From: Gnetum montanum
Lineage: Eukaryota; Streptophyta; Gnetopsida; Gnetales; Gnetaceae
Direction of reading: 5' to 3'
Assembly (NCBI GenBank): GCA_015680685.1
Contig: MNCI01023425.1
Coordinates: 159,715 to 223,714, forward strand
DNA length: 64,000 bases
Shown here: positions 32,801 to 45,149 of the stretch, piece after piece
Layout of the letters: each line of letters opens with the position of its first letter
How positions within the stretch are numbered: position 1 is the stretch's first letter
Notes under the pieces: model-generated
Told to the model about the DNA's origin: nothing
The model's input: the letters and a program-made list of their open reading frames with translations, nothing else
The model's database searches: none
Made by a program: the position numbers and the translations under genes

Positions 32801-35120
32801 TATTCATCAAATTCCTCTCTTAACTATTGGTACATAGCAACTCTAATTTGGGAACTCTTGGTGAATTCGTCTAAAGTAGTTTGAGACACTACTACGATTT
32901 TATCATAGATGATCAAGCACTGATCATTGACCTTGTATCTAAAAGAAGTTAAATTAATGAAGTTAGGTAAGGTAATCAAGGGAAAAGCATAAAAACATTA
33001 CAATAAGCATGTTTACCCATATAGAGGGTACACAGTTCCAAGTGGGTTCTAGAATAATGTGTGGCCTCTATGTGCCACCATCAAAGTATTGTCAGTATTA
33101 TAGTGATTGTACTCTAGCATCATTTAGATCTCTAAAAGGTAACATGAACTTATGGAATTTGTTGGTCCCCTTGTAGTCTTATGAATTGGCATGTCAATAA
33201 TATACTTAGTAATTGAGAAAGATGCCTAAGGTAGTATTGTCTCCATAGCGACCTTGACTACATCCATGGATAAGTGTGACCATAGCAACATAATGAAGTT
33301 CCTAAGGAGGTAGGCAAGAAAGTCCCTTGCCCCAATCACAAACCACAATGAGAGATTCTCAAGAATCATGTCATGTGGTAGAGTATTGGTCTTGGGATGA
33401 ACAATGTAGCACAAAATGCCAACCAGCTCCAATATGATGAAAATAGGCCTTAAGAAGAGCCTACATGAAACAAAACAAATACATTGTGGCCAATTAGAAT
33501 TTTTTAACAATTTAGAAAAAACATCTAGTCAAAGGTGAAATTAGCCTCTAGAAAAAGCTCTAAGGTGTTTATCTAAATTGGCTTAAGGAATTCCGCAAAA
33601 GGGCATTATTACAAACTTTCAAAGTAAAAACATCATGACCTATTAGAATTACTTAGCAAATTTAGATAAAACATCTAGTTGGATGTGAAATTAGCCTATG
33701 TAAAAAGCTCCAAGGTGTTTATCTAAATTAGTTTATGTAATTTCACAAGAAAAATTTATCAAAACCTTGCATATCCTTGAATCATGACCAATTGAAATTT
33801 CTCAACAAATTTAGAAAAAACTTCCTAAAATAGAGATGAAATTAGGTTTTGCAAAAGGCTCTTAGATGTTTATCTAAATTAGCTTAAGAAATTTCATAAA
33901 AGCATTGTTACCATATTTCATAGCCTTTATAGCCAAAAAAATATAGCCAAAACATATATATTAGTCTAAATTATGCATAAATTTAGAAAAAGCATCTAAA
34001 TTATCCAAGGCATGCATAAATTTGGAGAAAAAATTGAAACTATGCAAAAATTTAGAAAAAGCATGATAAAGTTAGAAAACACCATGTAGCCATAATAAAA
34101 AACTTATTTAAAATAGAAAAAGATTTTAATCTTATAGAAAAAAATGTAAAATTAAGCATGTCAGCCACTTTTATTTTGGGTAATGTAGTAGAACTATGAG
34201 TTTTGCCTTGATTCACACAGCCATAGCAAAAACTTCATAGAAAAATCATTTTAAGTCCAATTGGAGTGATTCCACCTCCATTGGAAAGCTAAAGCCAAAG
34301 CCTATGAATCCATGATTGGAAAATAGCAAAAACATTTCCCATTTTTTTATGAAAATTTCATAAAGCCACATGAAATTACAAAAGTGGCATAAACAACCTA
34401 ACTATGCAACATTAGAAAAACATCCACAACTTTCTCGTTTGAAAGCGAAACTAAATGAGACAATCATTAGAAAGATTAAAAAAAGGGCAACAAACTCATG
34501 AACTTTAATTTTACAAGTTTGCAACCATTCCATTGAGAAAAAATACAAAACTTGGCTTTCCTTTTCATAGCAAAACTTCAAAAAATTAAAAAGCCTAAAT
34601 TTCACATAGCCATTAAAATGGTTGAAATACAAAAAACCATTAAAATCCATTTAAATTTACATCAATATAATAGGGTAGGATTTTTTTATAATTTAATTTC
34701 AATAAATCATAAGGCCTAGATATGAAAAAAAATGCCATACCCCAAGGTTTTGGGAAAAAAGCATAAAACTACAAGTGCTATTTTCAAAATCAAATTGGCA
34801 AAAGCTAAAGCAATAAAACAACTATAGATCTTCATGGAAGTAGCCAAAATAGGAGATGGGATTTCATCAAAATTTCATTTTAATCTATCTATTAGAGTAG
34901 ATTTTAAAAAATGACCTCAACATATATAGAGCAAAAAAACTAGAAAAATCACAAAAAAAAAAATAGTGGAAAAAATAGGTAGAATTGCCTACCTTGGAGT
35001 AGTGACAGATGGGCCCTGAATGGAGATAGGCCTAGTAACCTCTAAAAATTCCCTAGAATGGTCATCCATCCTCTAGATCATGGGATTTTTACTCTTTCCT
35101 CCTTTCTATTTGGGTGCCAT
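29890..35120 (-). pseudogene. antisense multi-exon gene of element B (aORF), decayed
   Basis: Minus-strand gene inside B's protease-RT gap. Exon 1 is 35120-34993 (ATG in a GGTGCCAT context; reads MAPK, stop, KGGKSKNPMI; ends PSVTTPR; donor CCAAG/GTAGGC). Intron about 1.5 kb. Exon 2 is 33460-33017 (acceptor TTTCATGTAG/G, donor TATGG/GTAAAC), with LELVGILCYIV and WFVIGARDFLAYLLRNF. Exon 3 from 32938 (acceptor CTTTTAG/A), YKVNDQCLIIYDKIVV. Exon 4 about 32560-31535, from acceptor TTCATAG/G, ending in a Pro/Lys-rich segment. Exon 5 about 31410-31218, acidic, donor CCAG/GTATGC. Exon 6 near 31100-31010, donor AAGATAG/GTAAGG. Exon 7 about 30870-30060, with a charged coiled-coil-like segment. Last exon about 29985-29910, GNEPPLSPLDATQ then stop. 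All exons align with A; exons 5 to 8 also with C. Function unknown. Confidence 0.65.
34993..35120 (-). other. first exon of the antisense gene, element B
   Basis: Start codon at 35120-35118, a short basic N-terminus (MAPK, stop, KGGKSK), and donor CCAAG/GTAGGC at 34993/34992. A single in-frame TAG at codon 5 and another at codon 16 break it. The tandem array begins upstream of it on the minus strand. Confidence 0.55.
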
Positions 35121-35419
35121 GGTAGGCTCAACGTTAAGGAAGATGAAAATTAGAAAAAGATAGGAGTTCTATGCATGTTGTAGGGGAGATGAGAGGCTTC
35201 CACACTAAAGATTGGTGATGGCTACCACAATAATCTCTACTAGAGCTCTCCTCCAATGCGTTGTTGTTGTATAATGATAGTTATGATAAAAAATTGCAAA
35301 ATCTAACATATAAAACCCTTCTAAAATCCAAATGAGACCCCAGCTACCAATTCAATGCACCATAACTAAAAGTGCATAAAGAAAAATGGAGAAATTCTAG
35401 TTCACATTGGTTTTTTTTC

Positions 35420-35451
<32 letters not shown>

Positions 35452-35579
35452 CGGGGGAACAAAGTTTTGGATTGTGGACCCCACCTTACACCTTCACTTT
35501 TGGCCAAAATTTGCATCAACGCTTAGATTTTTTGTCAAATTTGACAATTCAAACATTATGACAATCTTGACTTCATAAA
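35121..35579. other. 5' flank of the antisense gene in B, with a G24 homopolymer
   Basis: Gene-free. A T-rich tract followed by an uninterrupted run of 24 G (35428-35451), then CGGGGG, lies about 310 bp upstream of the antisense start codon. The run could form a G-quadruplex or be partly a sequencing artefact. Confidence 0.6.
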
Positions 35580-38500
35580 TCCATGCTGGGAATGCTATGC
35601 CTAGCATGGAAACATGTTCATTATTGTACAAATTCATTAGATTTACAAATATCTTTCTATTTTTGGTAATCCAAACCTACCTTTTTCAATCCCTGGTTTC
35701 CAAAATTAGGTAGAACATGAGCAAGGCTAAGTACCATGGATTTCCATAGTAAGGAAATAGTGCCCACTATGGAAGAAGGGGGATAACACTCACTATTGCC
35801 TCCCAACAATCATCTAGAATAATTTTGACATCAAAGTGGGTTCCACATGACCTAGAACCCCTCTGAGCATCTTTGGCAACATCAAAACCTCATCAAACCT
35901 AGTCAAAACTAGTTAAAACTGGTCAAAATCAAAGATTTTCTATGCTTCATACTAGGGGAGGCTTCTTCCATGATTAGCCTTTCACCCTTAGTGTGGAAAG
36001 ATGGGGGGAAGCCAAGAATGACCTAAATTGATGACCTAATGACCATCTGTTAATGCCTGGTGATCCCTAGACCTTACTTAAACACTCTAAAACTTCTAAA
36101 ATCTCCAAAATGATACAAATCTATCATACCCCTCTCATCTACACTAGGGCCACCATTCTCAACATGGAAAAAATAGGGGAAATTGCATGAGCCACTTAGA
36201 AGCCTCCAAATTATCAAATCTTGACACCCAACATTGTTCATTGACATTGGAAACCCTAGAGGTTAATATGCATGGTCAATCAGTTATTAATTTGGCCTAG
36301 ATTTGACTTTTTCACTAAGTGGAATATCTTCCATGCTTAGCATGAGAAAAGGAGGGAAGCCTGAAAACTCCCTCACAACCCCCAAAAATGATCACTCATG
36401 CATGGACAGATTGACCAACAATGATCAAAAAACCTTTCCCCTAAATATTCCACACTGGCCATGGAATCCCTAGCATAAAAAAATAGGGGGAATGCTAAAA
36501 AATTCCTTATGATCCTTGAAATAGTCAAATTTCAATGTCAAATGGTTGTAGGTGACATCGACAGGCTTAGGGGCCTACATGCATGCCTAAAACTGATCAA
36601 AAGTAAAAAAAAAAAAAAAGATTTCTATCCAATTTTCCACATTGATCATGAAATACCTACTATGGAAAATGGGGGGAATTCTAAAAAATGCCTTATGACC
36701 ATTGAATAAACCAAAATTTAACATTAGATGTTAGCAATCAATGCTAGCAATCTTAGAAGTTTCAATGCATGCTCAAAAGTCATCATAGAGGATCATAAAT
36801 CTTTTCACATTGATCATGGAAGTCCCAATGTGAGAAAAATAGGGGAAGCATAGAAAAATGCCTTATGACCCTTAAAACAGTCAAATTTCAATGTCAGATG
36901 GTAGCAAGAAACATTGGCAAGAATAGGGACCTTCATGCATGCCTGAAAATGATAAAAAGTGACCAAAAATATTTTTCCCTAGTTTTCCACATTATTCATG
37001 GAAGCCCCAACATGGAAAAAATGGGGAAGTTTAGAAAATGCCTTATGTCCCTTGAAATAGTCAAATTTCAATGTTAGATGATAGCAGGCAACATTGGCAA
37101 ACATAGGGGCCTACATGCATGCCTGAAAATGATCAAAAGTGATCAAAATGCTTTCCTGATAATTTCTCAAGCTAAGCATGAAAGCCCTAGCATGGAAAAT
37201 TTGGGGGGATGGGGAGGGTTCAAAAAATACATTATGATCCTTGAAATAACCAAATGTTGACATTAGATGTTGGCAATTGACATTAGTAATCTTGGAAGCC
37301 TGCATGCATGCTCGAAAGTCATCATAGGTAGAATAAAAAGATTTTCCCCCAGTTTTCCATGCTAAACATTTAATCCCCATTATGGAAAAAGGAGGGGAAG
37401 TTCAATAAATTCCTATTAACCTTTGGAATAATCTAATTTTAACATCAAATGTTAGCAGTCAATGCCATCAACCTTATGAACATGCATGCATGACCGAAAG
37501 TGACCACAAAGCACCAAAAACATTTCCACCCAAACATGGAAAATGGGGAGGGGGGTGTGGGGAGTTCAAAATCCACTTCTCAAACTTTAAAAAGAGTAAA
37601 AGTTTGATACTAGGCATTGACCATCATCACTAGTAACCTCAAGGACCTACATGCATGGTTGAAAATGAAGAAAAAAATATGAAAGTCTATTTTCCCCCAT
37701 TTTTCCATAATACAAACCTATCCCCAACATGGAAAGAAGGAGGAAAGTCCAAAAACACTTAGAAATACTTAAAATTGCCAAACCTTGACACCAAACACTA
37801 GTCTTGGACCCTGGTAGCTTTGGAAGTTGACATGCATAGTTAATTGAGGTTAAAACTAGCCTAGATCTAAGTTTCATGGTTTTTCCACACTAGGGATCCA
37901 TTTCTCCATGCTACGGGTTGTATCCCTACCATGGAAACTCAAGGGGAGACTTATTTTAGATTCCTAAACACCTTAGAATGATACCAAATTACCTTTCATG
38001 CACTCTAGAATTTTGGCAGCAGTTATTCACAATCTTAAACTTCATAAAAATGATCCCAGATTGCTAAAAATCCATTCCCCCATTTTTCCATGCTAATAAT
38101 TTTATCTCCAATGTGGAAGAAAGGGGGAAATCCAAAAAAGCACTTATTGATACCTAAAATTGCTAAATTTTGATGTGGATCCATAGCCCTCTACCCTAGA
38201 AACCCTAGGAGGTAACATGTAGAGTTGATTGTGATCTGAATTGGTCTAGATCTAAGATTCTTTCTTCTTTCATTCTAGATTAACTTCCCTAATGTAGAAA
38301 CAAGGGGAGGGGAAAGTTTTGTTTCCACTTTAAAAGCTAAGATGACACTCCTAGAAGCCAAAGATCTTCATTGAAGAAGACCAATACCTCATAGCCTTAG
38401 GATTTGCTTATTTAACCTTATTTAAACCTTTAAAACCCATTTCCCCCATTCTTCCATTTTGGAGTAACTTCCCTAGTGTGGAAACATGCTGGGGGGAATA

Positions 38501-39100
38501 CCTTAAGTTCCCTTAAACACCTTCAAACATGTCCAAAACTAGCTAGAAACTTGTGGAATCGAGGTATACAACCTTAGGGGCCTAGAAACCTAGTCAAAGT
38601 GCCTTAAAATCACTCTAAATTCCTAAAATAAGTATCCTCCTATTTTTCTACACTAAGGATAGTGTGCCTAGTGTGAAAAAAGTGAGGGAAAGCCATTTCA
38701 ACATCTATTAAGCCTCAAAATAACTTCAAATTACCTCATAATGAAGCTAGAAGATGCACAAGTTCTAGATTTAGACTCCAGCCACTTGTTTCACCATGTT
38801 TGAGATCTTTTTTTCTTGTATTTTGGTTTTCCATGCTAAACCCCTTCTTTTCCATGCTGGCTACATGGAAACAAATGGGGAAGGCTTCAGAACCTACTTT
38901 CTGGCCTTTACAAACCTTTGAGGAGCCCAATTTTAATGGATCTAACCGTACACTACCTTGGGAAGGTCCTGAGACCTTAATCATAGACCTCTAAGCATTT
39001 TAAAACCTATTTTCCTTAGTATCCATACTAAGGGCCCTTGTTTCCATGCTGAACCTAGTGTAAAAGCCTCAAAATGCTAGATTTTTTGGATTTAAGTCAC
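35580..39100. repeat. decayed tandem array of about 180-bp units, element B
   Basis: An anchor like TTTTCCACATTGATCATGGAAG...AACATGGAAAAAATGGGGGAA recurs about every 150-200 bp (near 35590, 35750, 35990, 36150, 36330, 36470, 36650, 36810, 36995, 37180, 37365, 37540, 37715, 37920, 38100, 38280, 38460, 38650, 38850, 39030). Several units also share CATGCATGCCTGAAAATGATCAAAAGTGA. The best match between units is at 36480-37260. Its position equals A's array but the monomer is different; it resembles words in B's own 3' LTR (CCTTAGCATGAAAGGATGGGGG at 49587, CCCCAATGTGGAGAAACTTGG at 49712). Confidence 0.78.
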
Positions 39101-39726
39101 CTAGAAATTGTCCTAATTAATGCCTGAACACATCTAGTAGCCTTGTAGCTTCAAAACATGGACCTCTAAGGCCTAAACCTACTCAAAACCTAACCATTGT
39201 TTCCTATATTAGTCAAATTTTATCATATATAACCTACTTTTCTTGATTTTTTCCTTATTAAGTAGTGTTTTGGCTTGTTTTTTCACTTATCTTACCTTGA
39301 GGATCATGTTGACCTTCTATGGCCTTTATACAACATTATATGTTCTTTGTTTGTCTTATTATAGTTCTATTTTCCATTTTTTAGTCTCTAAATGATATCA
39401 AATAGTGGGGTTTGACCTTCCTTGACCATCATTTGACACCATATGACCATGGCTCGCAAAGGCCTTAAATTGGCATCATAGTTTACCAAGATTCTAAGTT
39501 GGCATGATGGCCCACTAAGGCCTAAAACTCAAAAAAATATGGCCTTTATTGACCATTTTTAGCCTTATATACGTCCCCTTCTTTAACCTTTATGTGATCT
39601 TTGTTTGCCTCTATTGTACTTTTCCGAATTGACCTTATCTCACTAATGACATTGAATGGCCTTGATTGCATTCGATTTGCATATGTTTTATGACATTTTA
39701 ACATTATTTATTTACTTTTACCTAGG
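39101..39726 (+). promoter_or_regulatory. T-rich pre-pol tract with motif units and candidate splice acceptor, element B
   Basis: Contains three TTAAATTGGCAT/TAAGTTGGCATG/CTAAAACTC units (39450-39540), and ends TTTACTTTTACCTAG/GTACCACTTAAT at 39712-39738, equivalent to A's 12582-12604. A second candidate acceptor, TTGATATGTAG/G, lies at 39749-39760, just before ATGAGTACTTGGAAGC. Confidence 0.45.
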
Positions 39727-40254
39727 TACCACTTAATATGTTTTTGGTTGATATGTAGGATCTAATTATGAGTACTTGGAAGCAAATCAATTTGCCTTTG
39801 TGTCTACATGGACCTCATGGTGATATTAATGGTGTATCGACCCTAATTGCTTAGATCTTAAGCTTGAGAGTCTTGTAGACCACATAGTCTTAATAGAAGA
39901 ACATCTATAATGGCTTGAAAACCTATTCAAAACCCTTGATTTAGAAGTAGGTGACATAATTGAAGACTCTTTAGTTGAGGTTCTTGTCACAACACATAGT
40001 GGTAAGAAGAAAACCTTTAAACTAAGTTTCTCACTAGAGCCTTAATATGCCCAAGACATCAACAAAGTCTTACAAAATAACATTATGGCATTTGCCTAGT
40101 CATATGAAGATATGCCAGGCCTAGACCCACATATAGTCTAGCACAACATCATACTAGTCCCTAGCATTAGACCAGTTAAGAAAAAAGTGTATAAGATTAG
40201 ACCTGATCTGGCCTTGGTAGTTTGTGATGAAATAAAAAATCTCTACCGGGTAGG
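39727..40254 (+). pseudogene. pol N-terminus and first RT blocks of element B (cut by element E)
   Basis: Carries MSTWKQINLPLCLHGPHGDI from 39769, then a frameshifted linker and a SYEDMPGLDPH block near 40100-40135. The RT entry block follows with LALVV-DEI near 40210-40235. It ends in the middle of RT at TCTCTACCG, where E's LTR starts after the target bases GTAGG. It continues at 46046. Decay is heavy: several frameshifts in 500 bp. Confidence 0.75.
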
Positions 40255-41144
40255 TGATGAGTGGCGAGGTACCCCTACACTCAACCATACGAATATGAGC
40301 ATTCATGCACAATCCAATCGAACTCCATGGATAGGCTAGTTGTGGTATCTAAATAGTTACATGTTGATCACAGTTCGTTGTCTTCCCACTTGGACTATTA
40401 TTTGCTTTGTCATGTATGGTTTAGTCCAGAGTGAGGCGTATGATGTGATCCTAAACTAGTGCTACTCCCAAATACAATGGAACATAATCTTGATTAAACT
40501 AATGAGTAATAGGAAATGAAGTCTAAGCTAACCTAAGTGTGATGGGCATCCGTTCCTTAATCATCCATACACATCTTGGACCTCATGCGCAACTACTATT
40601 GGGATTATCAAGCATTGATCCTAGGTACGCTACTAGGTTACAAAGTAGTCACACTTAAATGCTCATGATTAAGTCGTACTCATTCCGCATTTAACAACAG
40701 GAATAGTAAATGATGCTAAAGAAATATGAACTAAGAAAATAATAAATAAAAATAACAATTAACAATAACAATTAAATAGTTAAAACTAAGTGAATGTTGC
40801 AATGATGAAGTAATCTTGATCTTTATTTCCGATCATGTGCACATACAACTACATCACACTCGAATAAAGGTGTCATACAAATACAATCATCACACTACGG
40901 GCATGTACTAGGAAACTATTCTAACTCCTATCGAAACAAAATGCAAGGGCTCCGCTAAAACTACTAGAAAGGTACATAGGTGTGGTGGAGGGCCACTTAT
41001 TTATAGGCTAAAATAGGCTCTGTGTAAATGGGGCCACATCGACACATGGAGGGATGCGTCAATGGGGCGGCGTCGACACGACCCCATATATGGGCCCCCA
41101 TATACATAGCCTAGTTGACGCATTAACTGCTTAGTACGTCATCA
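40255..41144 (-). repeat. 3' LTR of element E
   Basis: 890 bp, nearly identical in layout to the right LTR (for example AGGTACCCCTACACTCAACC versus AGGTACCTCTACACTCAACC; TTTAGTCCAGAGTGAGGCGT in both). A minus-strand TATA box (TATAAATAAG) lies at 41005-40996. It starts TGATGA and ends TCATCA. Confidence 0.92.
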
Positions 41145-43019
41145 TAACCCCATGACTAAATAACAACTCTTCCTTGAGTCAAAGAATGTAAGGAACAAGC
41201 TCAATTGAAAACACAGTGGATAGGTATGGGATTATTGACTGACTAGAAATTTATTCACGTTGTAGTGGAGAATTAAAAAAAATTTGGACATAGACACAAA
41301 AGATAAAACTTGTGGAACTCATGGGATTCCTGGTAGTGGTGGCTCCTCCATGGGTGTCTTTGGTTTGTCCTGTGCATCAGGCTTCTAAGATTGATATCAT
41401 TAAAGAAGCACCTGACATTTCTCCTCTTCTATTTCAAGATTATCAGTCGTCCATGCTGATGTTCCAATGTTTGATGAAGTCGGCACTTCTCATGGACACA
41501 GTAGCTGCAGGATCACTTGATTAGCCTTGACATGCCATGCTGCAAATAGTCATTGTTCCTCTTCATAGGCTTGGGCCCTAACCTCTCTTCCTTTTTCTTG
41601 GATTGATTATGCAGTAATAGGAGTTTCATGATGGATGTTGAATGATTACCTTCTACTTTGCATATTGTGCATGAGGTCCTTGGCCTCTGCCTCCCCTAGG
41701 TTGTTTGGTTGCACCTTGAGAAGGTCCTACTTATTGTCTTCTTTTAGCGGCCATCAAAAATCACACAAAGATCAATTGTTAATAAGGTTATTGAAAAAAG
41801 TTCAATGATTTCATACCTTATTCATTACCTTTAATAAATGTTGCATGCTTTACTTAGTGTGATTTTACAGTTAGAAATTTTTCAAGGAAGTGACCCTAAA
41901 AGTTTAATGTCGGACCTAGTTTTAAGGAATGTTTGATAAAATGATGACAAAGGAAAGAATATATTTGGCAATGAAATACTTGGAGGGTATAAGATGATGT
42001 GGTGGTATGCAACAAGTATAAATTACAAAAGTCACGCAAGTGGGTCCTCCCCAAAGCAGGTTCCTTCCTATATGCCCTTGCGTAACCACACATTAAGATG
42101 TTCGTAAGCACTAGAAGGGTTAAATGTAATCTATATCGATGCAACAAAATACACACATGTTGATACCACTATGATGAGGTATGAATTCAATGCTATACAA
42201 GACATGAGTCACAAATACATGATCAGCGAGATGGAATGAATTGGAGAAGGGATTGCAGAGATTTAGACGTGAGGTAACTGACTCTGGGCATAATGAATCT
42301 TGAGTGTAGGGCATGATTAATGTGTTAGTAGCCCATTGTTCCAAAATCAAGACCAAGTCCATTCCTCCGATTAGTGACATTGCATCATTTCGTCCAATGA
42401 TGGACAACCATAACAGCACCATGACAGCAAGGCATATGATCACTTGTCATTTTGTGCAAGGGAGGAGTGACTTGGAATTTCTTTGCGACATAATTTTTGT
42501 TTGGCCACTTTGGCACACACTTCTTTTTTTCTATTTTTTTTAATTTTTATTGTTGGGTGCCTTTAATACTCTTACTCCCATTTTTTGTTAAATCTACAAG
42601 GATCTTAGTACAACCAAGCTCTATGATAGCACCTACAAATGTCACCAAAGAGAATCCACAAGTCCCCTTTATGTCACACCCTAGCCATTCCCTCTTAGTC
42701 CATCCTTCTTCACTTTGGGCATAATGAGCATAAAATTACTTTAAATTTTAATGATGTCAAGAATATCATTGTACCCAGAGTAGAACCTCTTATTAATAGA
42801 ATGGTTGGGTGGATGTGATGGGCTCACTGTTCAAATAATTAGTCACCTGAAACTTGATAGCATAGAACAACACCTCAACCAACGAGTCACATGAGTTTTT
42901 TATTCATAGATGAGATTACTCATAAAAAGATAAAATGAAAAAATGATAAAATAATAAATTAAATGGTGAAAAACTGGAAAACAAAAAGTTAAAAAATTAA
43001 AGAAACAAAAAAACATTTA
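41145..43019 (-). other. non-coding 3' interior of element E
   Basis: About 1.9 kb between gag and the 3' LTR with no protease, RT or integrase homology that I can see. Short open frames at 41312-41524 (+), 41896-42156 (-) and 42120-42443 (-) show no recognisable motif. A purine-rich ATGGGGTTATGA lies next to the LTR (minus strand 41156-41145) and may be the polypurine tract. Confidence 0.6.
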
Positions 43020-45031
43020 TTAATTTTGTATTGTTAGAATGGAGGATACCCCCTATAACTAAATGGTTGAACATGGCTAGAATTAATAAATGGAAGGTGG
43101 GGATTCTTGCATATTGAAAATATTGGGACCTGGTCATACTTATCCCATTGGGGTTCACACACTTGATTAGAGTTGACATAGTGGGGCAAGTTATAAGATG
43201 TGGCTAAGTTATAAAGAGTTGAACCACTATGGTATTTGTGACCATAAGATGGTATGCAAGGATCAACATGTCTCCCCATGTGGAAATATTCATTGGGCCC
43301 CATGGTTGTTGGAGTATTGAACGGTGGCCTTGATAAGGTAACATGAAGCATTGGGTTCAAAGAGGAAGATGCACCACAGTGTTGGATTTGTGCTGAGTTG
43401 GCGGATGCAGTAATTTCTAAACTATGGTGTCCCTTTAGACGATCATGTCTAAAGAAGGGATGCCTTCGATGTTGTCAAGGACCTCCACTACTGTTGATAG
43501 TAGCAGCACAAGTAACATTTGTGGGTTGGTGCTGTGGTGAAAAATCTTCTGGCATAGCTAACGGTGATGTAGATGGGGATGAAGTATGAGAATATTGAGG
43601 TTGAGGAGAAGTGTAAGGAACATGAGGTGGTGATCTTGTTGGAGAGGACATGGATGGATAGTACTTAGGAGAATGATAATGATGAGGTGAGGGAGAGGAT
43701 GCAGATCTTGTTGGAGAAATAGGGTGTTGAACATAATAAGCATTTGGTGTTGGGACATATGAAGGGTATGGTCTAGTTGGCGGTGGCCTCCCCCACAATT
43801 GAGGTTTCTGCCACTGTGGTTGAACCTAATATTTCTGTACGAAATCTGGATGTAACATTCCTCCCCAATGCTCATGTAAATGTGACAAAATTGGACATTG
43901 GCCATTGGGGTGATTGTACAGATAGACATTACATTGATATGTGAAATTGTTAGTTGATTTCTTATTCCTATTCTCTTCTGCCCTTTGTTTTGATTGTCGC
44001 GTGGTGTCCTATCCTATTTTTGGGTTTTGCATAGTTCTTCCTCTAATAATGTTGGCATATTCTCCACATCGTTCATGTACCTAGTCCGTTAGCTTATTAA
44101 TCATTGCCTCAATCTCATCTAGTGATTACAAGATTGGCAAAGATGATTCCACCTCCTTGAAGTGAGTTGATTTCTCCTCTTCATGATCATGGACCCTTTT
44201 TAAGTTAAGATTTTGGTCCTATTGAGAACTTTTAACATTATCCCATTTGGCTATTTCTCCTTATTTTTTTGCTATTTGCTTAATAAGCTCTTGGAATTGA
44301 TGGGTTCATAGGTTATATAGTTGACCTTGGGTATACATCCCTATGGTCTCCCTCATATCATTACGAAGCCCATCTATCATATGGTATATTATCCTTTCCT
44401 CAATGAACCCATGGCCTAGGAAGTTGCTTAACAGTGCATAATATCTATCTGAGGTCATGCCCAAGGGTTCATGTTGCACTTGTTTTGATTCTTGGATTTG
44501 TCTCCTCAAGGCTGACACTCTCTCATAGGTTTGATATCTTTCATTGAAGAGTTCTACCATTGTCGACCAATGTTGAATTGATGTTGGTTTTAATGACCTA
44601 TACCATACTTTTGCTTGGCCAATGAGTGTTAGAGGAAAGAGCTTAAGTTTTTTCCACCTATTATCAATATTGTTCCATGTACAAGCATTGTATAAGGCTT
44701 GTAAATGTTTTTGTAGATATGAATCATAGCCTCCTAAAAACTTGGAATTTTTTTTTAAATCAAGCATGGGTAGAAAACTTTCCTTACGATGATTTTAGGC
44801 TATTCAAACAACCTCTTGTATTTCCATTAAGCTTGTAGTGGCCAGTAGGGGTTCATCTTCATCGAGTAAGTTATGCTTTTGTGCATTGGGACGATGTTGT
44901 GTTCATTTATGTTTATAAGAAACCCCCACTTTAGGTTGCGTACTCCAATCTTCATTGTCATAATATTTGTTGGATCTCCAATGAACTACCCTACTAGTTG
45001 TTGCGTTGTCATAGTCTTGTGAGAGAGACAT
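43020..45031 (-). pseudogene. gag: gag of element E (long, few stops)
   Basis: Minus-strand Gag. Start ATG at 45031-45029 (MSLSQDYDNATTSR), about 140 bp after the LTR and PBS. The core at 44767-44306 is an open 153-codon retrotransposon gag domain with KLFPLTLIGQAKVWYRSL, WSTMVELFNERYQ and IYHMIDGLRNDMRETI, typical of the Athila/Tat side of Ty3/gypsy. A linker with a CNVYLYNHPNGQCP segment near 43935-43890 may be a degenerate zinc knuckle. The C-terminus (43798-43475) is rich in Pro/Ser/Tyr (PTRPYPSYVPTPNAYY). It then continues to a TAG near 43030 after a His/Tyr/Pro-rich tail. A few internal stops (for example TGA after SYKHK) suggest a recently dead copy. No knowledge of function beyond particle formation. 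Confidence 0.85.
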
Positions 45032-45149
45032 TGTTATGAACTGTGTGTGACTTAATTGAATTTAATTTAATTTCTTTTCCAAAGGATATATCATTAATAC
45101 TTATTACAGCAATCTTGTATGATATAACTAATCTAAATAACTAGCATCA

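Larger units (their letters stand above)
29128..39726 (+). other. putative giant intron or inter-ORF insert between protease and RT of element B
   Basis: About 10.6 kb with the same endpoints as in A. It contains a (TA)n run (29206-29222), a motif array, the antisense gene, a G24 run and a tandem array. Candidate acceptors are TTTTACCTAG (39725-39726) or GATATGTAG (39758-39759). Bases 29581-29889 hold nothing further I recognise. Confidence 0.45.

Noticed and set aside
35372-35578. Open frame with a polyglycine run
   Set aside because: Created by the G24 homopolymer; not coding.
41312-41524. + strand open frame of 70 codons inside E
   Set aside because: Runs against the element's direction, with no motif or homologue; probably chance.
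43558-43929. 123-codon minus-strand open frame in a second frame
   Set aside because: Overlaps E's Pro/Ser-rich gag tail in another frame; the low-complexity His/Leu content is explained by the repeat composition.
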